Assembly: GCA_034722275.1 (NCBI GenBank)
Contig: JAYENW010000031.1
Location: 1-55,501 of the forward strand
Direction of reading: 5' to 3'
DNA length: 55,501 nt
From: M55B177 sp034722275
GTDB lineage: Bacteria > Chloroflexota > Dehalococcoidia > GIF9 > AB-539-J10
Below the pieces are notes generated by a model. That model worked only from the letters and a program-made list of their open reading frames with translations, ran no database searches and was not told where the DNA came from. The translations under genes and the position numbers were made by a program. Shown here piece after piece: positions 53,592 to 55,501 of the stretch. Within the stretch, counting starts at the first letter, position 1. Every line of letters begins with the position of its first letter.

Positions 53592-53786
53592 TTATCTGAG
53601 ATTTTCTCTTACCTCCCCATTGGGCAACATATTATCGGGATGGGGCTCGCTATTCTCCTCCATTTGATAACGAACGCAGCGCTTGTTAGTAACCAAGCAA
53701 TAATTCTCCACCCAATATCTCTCAAGCTTCCCTTCGTCGGTAAATCGCTTTATTGGGCAGCAAAAATACCATTTACACACACTCAT
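53592..53786 (-). CDS. small Cys-rich protein, unrecognised
   Basis: The 64-aa protein has five Cys in CKWYFCCPIKRF, NYCLV and NKRCVRYQ, followed by ENSEPHPDNMLPNG. The Cys spacing (C-x4-CC ... C-x6-C) fits a small Fe-S or zinc fold. The order of residues looks constrained rather than random, with a start codon and operon position before the MBL gene. I know no function. Start ATG with AGCAGAG, weak. Confidence 0.6.
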   Translation of the reverse strand: MSVCKWYFCCPIKRFTDEGKLERYWVENYCLVTNKRCVRYQMEENSEPHPDNMLPNGEVRENLR

Positions 53787-54006
53787 CTCTGCTTAACCTA
53801 TTTTTGAATATATCCCATGCTACATTTAAGAATACCACCTATCAAATAGTATATATCGCACTTTCGGCAGTGTCCAAGCATACTCGATCCCAAGTTGGTT
53901 GAAAAGCACTGAGGTAATCAAATCCAAGAGTATCTTCATCAGCAATAGCTTCCCTTTTCAATATCTTTCAAATACAATAACTCTGAATCAATACAAGGGG
54001 GCAAAG

Positions 54007-55149
54007 ATGGACTTTGAATTCACTGAAGAACAGAAGATGTTCCAGACAATGGTGCGTGATTTTGTTGCCAAGGAAGTCATGCCCTATGCTGCTAAATGGG
54101 ATGAAACCGAGAAATTCCCACACGAAGCCGTTAAAAAGATGGCTGATGTCGGATTATTCGGCATTCATTTGCCTCAAGAATATGGAGGAAGCGGGGATGT
54201 GACAACCTTTACTATAGCCTGCGAGGAAATTTCCCGCGGCTCAGCCGCTTTGGGTTCCATATATTTAGGCAGTGTTGGTCTGAGCATGTATCCCATTACT
54301 ATGCATGGCAACAAACAACAAAAGAGCCTCTACATTCCACGTGTAGTTAAAGGTGCAATAGTTGCTTTTGGCTTAACTGAGCCAGCAGCTGGCAGCGATG
54401 TTGCTGCTCTACAGACAAGATATACACATAAAGGTGATTATTATGTTCTTAACGGCACCAAACTCTTCGTAACTAATGCTGCCGAAGCTGAATTTATCAT
54501 CACCTTTGCTACTAAGGATCCATCTTTAGGGTACCGTGGAATCAGTGCCTTTATCGTGGATAAAGATACTCCTGGCTGTTCTATAGGCAAACGAGAAAGG
54601 AAAATGGGCCTGCACGCCAGTTCAACAACAGAGGTGATTTTTGATAATTGCAAAATACCTGCGATTAACATGATAGGCAAGGAAGGAAGGGGATTCAGAG
54701 TAGCTCTGGATGCTATAGATGCCAGCCGTACTAAGATAGCAGCTCAATCATTAGGTCTTGCTGAAGCAGCTTATGAGGCTGCTGTTGATTATGCTAAGGA
54801 AAGAAAGCAATTTGGCACAGAACTGGCTCATATGCAAGCAATACAATGGATGATTGCTGATATGGCAATAGATATCGAGACATCCAGATTGCTGGTTTAT
54901 GAGGCTGCCTGGCTGACGCAGAAAACAGGGAAAACTCCTCTTAAGGAGGCAGCAATGGCAAAAGTTTATGCCAGTGAAGCAGCTCACAGAGTTTGTCACA
55001 AGGCAATTCAAATTTTTGGCGGCTATGGCTACATTAAGGATTTCGCAGTAGAACGTTACTACCGTGACCAAAGGTTAATGGAAATTTATGAAGGAACCTC
55101 AGAGATGCAAAGATGGGCAATCGCCCATGAAGTAACTGGCATGAAGTAA
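54007..55149 (+). CDS. acyl-CoA dehydrogenase
   Basis: This FAD enzyme makes the alpha-beta double bond in acyl-CoA. The 380-aa protein has the three ACAD domains: helical N-terminal, beta-barrel (FGLTEPAAGSDVAALQT, YVLNGTKLFVTNA) and C-terminal helices (FGGYGYIKDFAVERYYRD). The catalytic base Glu362 in YEGTSEMQR is present, as in short/medium-chain ACADs. The frame is open from 53899, but ATG 54007 (MDFEFTEEQ) after AAGGGGG is the family start. Electron acceptor ETF genes are not in the window. The 220 bases upstream show only a weak TACAAT at 53973. Confidence 0.95.
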   Translation: MDFEFTEEQKMFQTMVRDFVAKEVMPYAAKWDETEKFPHEAVKKMADVGLFGIHLPQEYGGSGDVTTFTIACEEISRGSAALGSIYLGSVGLSMYPITMHGNKQQKSLYIPRVVKGAIVAFGLTEPAAGSDVAALQTRYTHKGDYYVLNGTKLFVTNAAEAEFIITFATKDPSLGYRGISAFIVDKDTPGCSIGKRERKMGLHASSTTEVIFDNCKIPAINMIGKEGRGFRVALDAIDASRTKIAAQSLGLAEAAYEAAVDYAKERKQFGTELAHMQAIQWMIADMAIDIETSRLLVYEAAWLTQKTGKTPLKEAAMAKVYASEAAHRVCHKAIQIFGGYGYIKDFAVERYYRDQRLMEIYEGTSEMQRWAIAHEVTGMK

Positions 55150-55389
55150 AACGTGGCTAGACATATTCCATAGTTGCATGCAGCAAATTCTCTTTCTTTA
55201 TTTAAGACAAGCATGAGGAATATATAGGCCGGGGTGACAAATTGCTAGATGATGTGGTGAAACAGGACGAGGCAAAAATGGGTAGCATGTCGAAGAGCTG
55301 ACATTTCCCCGAGATTTTCTCCTAGTATACTCCTTGACTCATAATATACTTGCCTCTTCAGAAGTTGTCAACATGCCCGCCCTCAGAAT

Positions 55390-55500
55390 TCAAGCCTTGT
55401 CCCATTGAGTCTCACTTCTGGCATTTCTCAAATAGGTGGCAGCCGAGCTAAGTCCTCTGGAGTCAAGGTCAGCAATTAGGCGATTGACGCCTGCTATCCC
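55390..55500 (-). CDS. C-terminal end of an unrecognised gene, cut by the window edge
   Basis: On the minus strand a frame enters from the right edge and runs for 36 residues (GIAGVNRLIADLDSRGLSSA... ending ETQWDKA) to TGA at 55392-55390. The composition (helical, charged) looks like a real C terminus, but it is too short to name. The 55150-55389 space between it and the convergent acyl-CoA dehydrogenase holds nothing I can support. Confidence 0.35.
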   Translation of the reverse strand, partial: GIAGVNRLIADLDSRGLSSAATYLRNARSETQWDKA

Positions 55501-55501
55501 C

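Noticed and set aside
55150..55389. Insertion-sequence end or terminator at the right edge
   Set aside because: No inverted repeats or hairpin with a T tract could be supported; the edge frame is too short to call a transposase.

Overview
The window (55.5 kb, moderate GC) is a chromosomal segment of an anaerobic bacterium. The gene content fits an uncultivated Chloroflexota lineage close to Dehalococcoidia, held with moderate confidence. Pointers are a membrane-bound molybdopterin formate dehydrogenase, an NfnAB/SudBA-type ferredoxin-NAD(P) oxidoreductase, a giant acyl-CoA dehydratase activase-like Fe-S protein, DnaD/DnaC-type helicase loading, and many single-copy bacterial housekeeping genes. 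No rRNA, CRISPR array or complete mobile element is visible. The left edge cuts a tRNA-Val gene and the right edge cuts an unrecognised minus-strand gene.

Layout. 1-3.5 kb: tRNA-Val (partial), tRNA-Met, fpg, and the two-gene Nfn/Sud flavoprotein operon. 3.5-11 kb, minus strand: polA with a degenerate proofreading domain, then trxB-rplI-dnaB-dnaD and a tandem double-AAA+ DnaC-like loader. 11-15.2 kb: a 1375-residue activase-like protein. 15.4-17.7 kb, plus strand: yceD-rpmF-fabD-nusB-acpP, linking ribosome and fatty-acid synthesis. 17.8-28 kb, minus strand: a complete V/A-type ATPase operon in the archaeal order H-I-K-K-K-E-C-F-A-B-D, ending in a small archaeal-type DUF61/UPF0216 gene and with a CBS-ACT regulator gene just upstream. 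28.8-34.3 kb: formate dehydrogenase fdhA-B-C-E. 34.4-35.6 kb: divergent tatA-tatB-tatC, the export system that the Tat-signal-bearing FdhA needs. 35.7-39.5 kb: cca-secD-secF. 39.5-47.4 kb: mixed single genes (CDF transporter, HDAC-family hydrolase, DUF4349 lipoprotein, macro-domain plus HhH-like pair, RmuC, zinc alcohol dehydrogenase, Nnr). 47.5-55.1 kb: mtaB-yggU, an FAD oxidase/Fe-S oxidoreductase pair, an alpha/beta hydrolase, an archaeal-type UPF0282 metallohydrolase with a small Cys-rich protein, and an acyl-CoA dehydrogenase.

How it fits together. Formate oxidation outside the membrane (FdhABC, exported by TatABC) can feed electrons to quinone or another membrane carrier. The V/A-ATPase couples ion flux to ATP. 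NfnAB balances ferredoxin, NADH and NADPH. The acyl-CoA dehydrogenase and activase-like protein suggest anaerobic acyl-CoA or related metabolism.

The most unusual signal is the V/A-ATPase rotor. Three proteolipid (K) genes sit in an exact 498-bp tandem period. Only one keeps the full sodium-site residue set. The other two carry Arg or Lys where ion-liganding Gln is expected, and the middle copy has ACG where its sisters have ATG. Other notable items are the asymmetric double-ATPase helicase loader, the exonuclease-dead DNA polymerase I, several archaeal-type genes, and -10 boxes lying very close to start codons.
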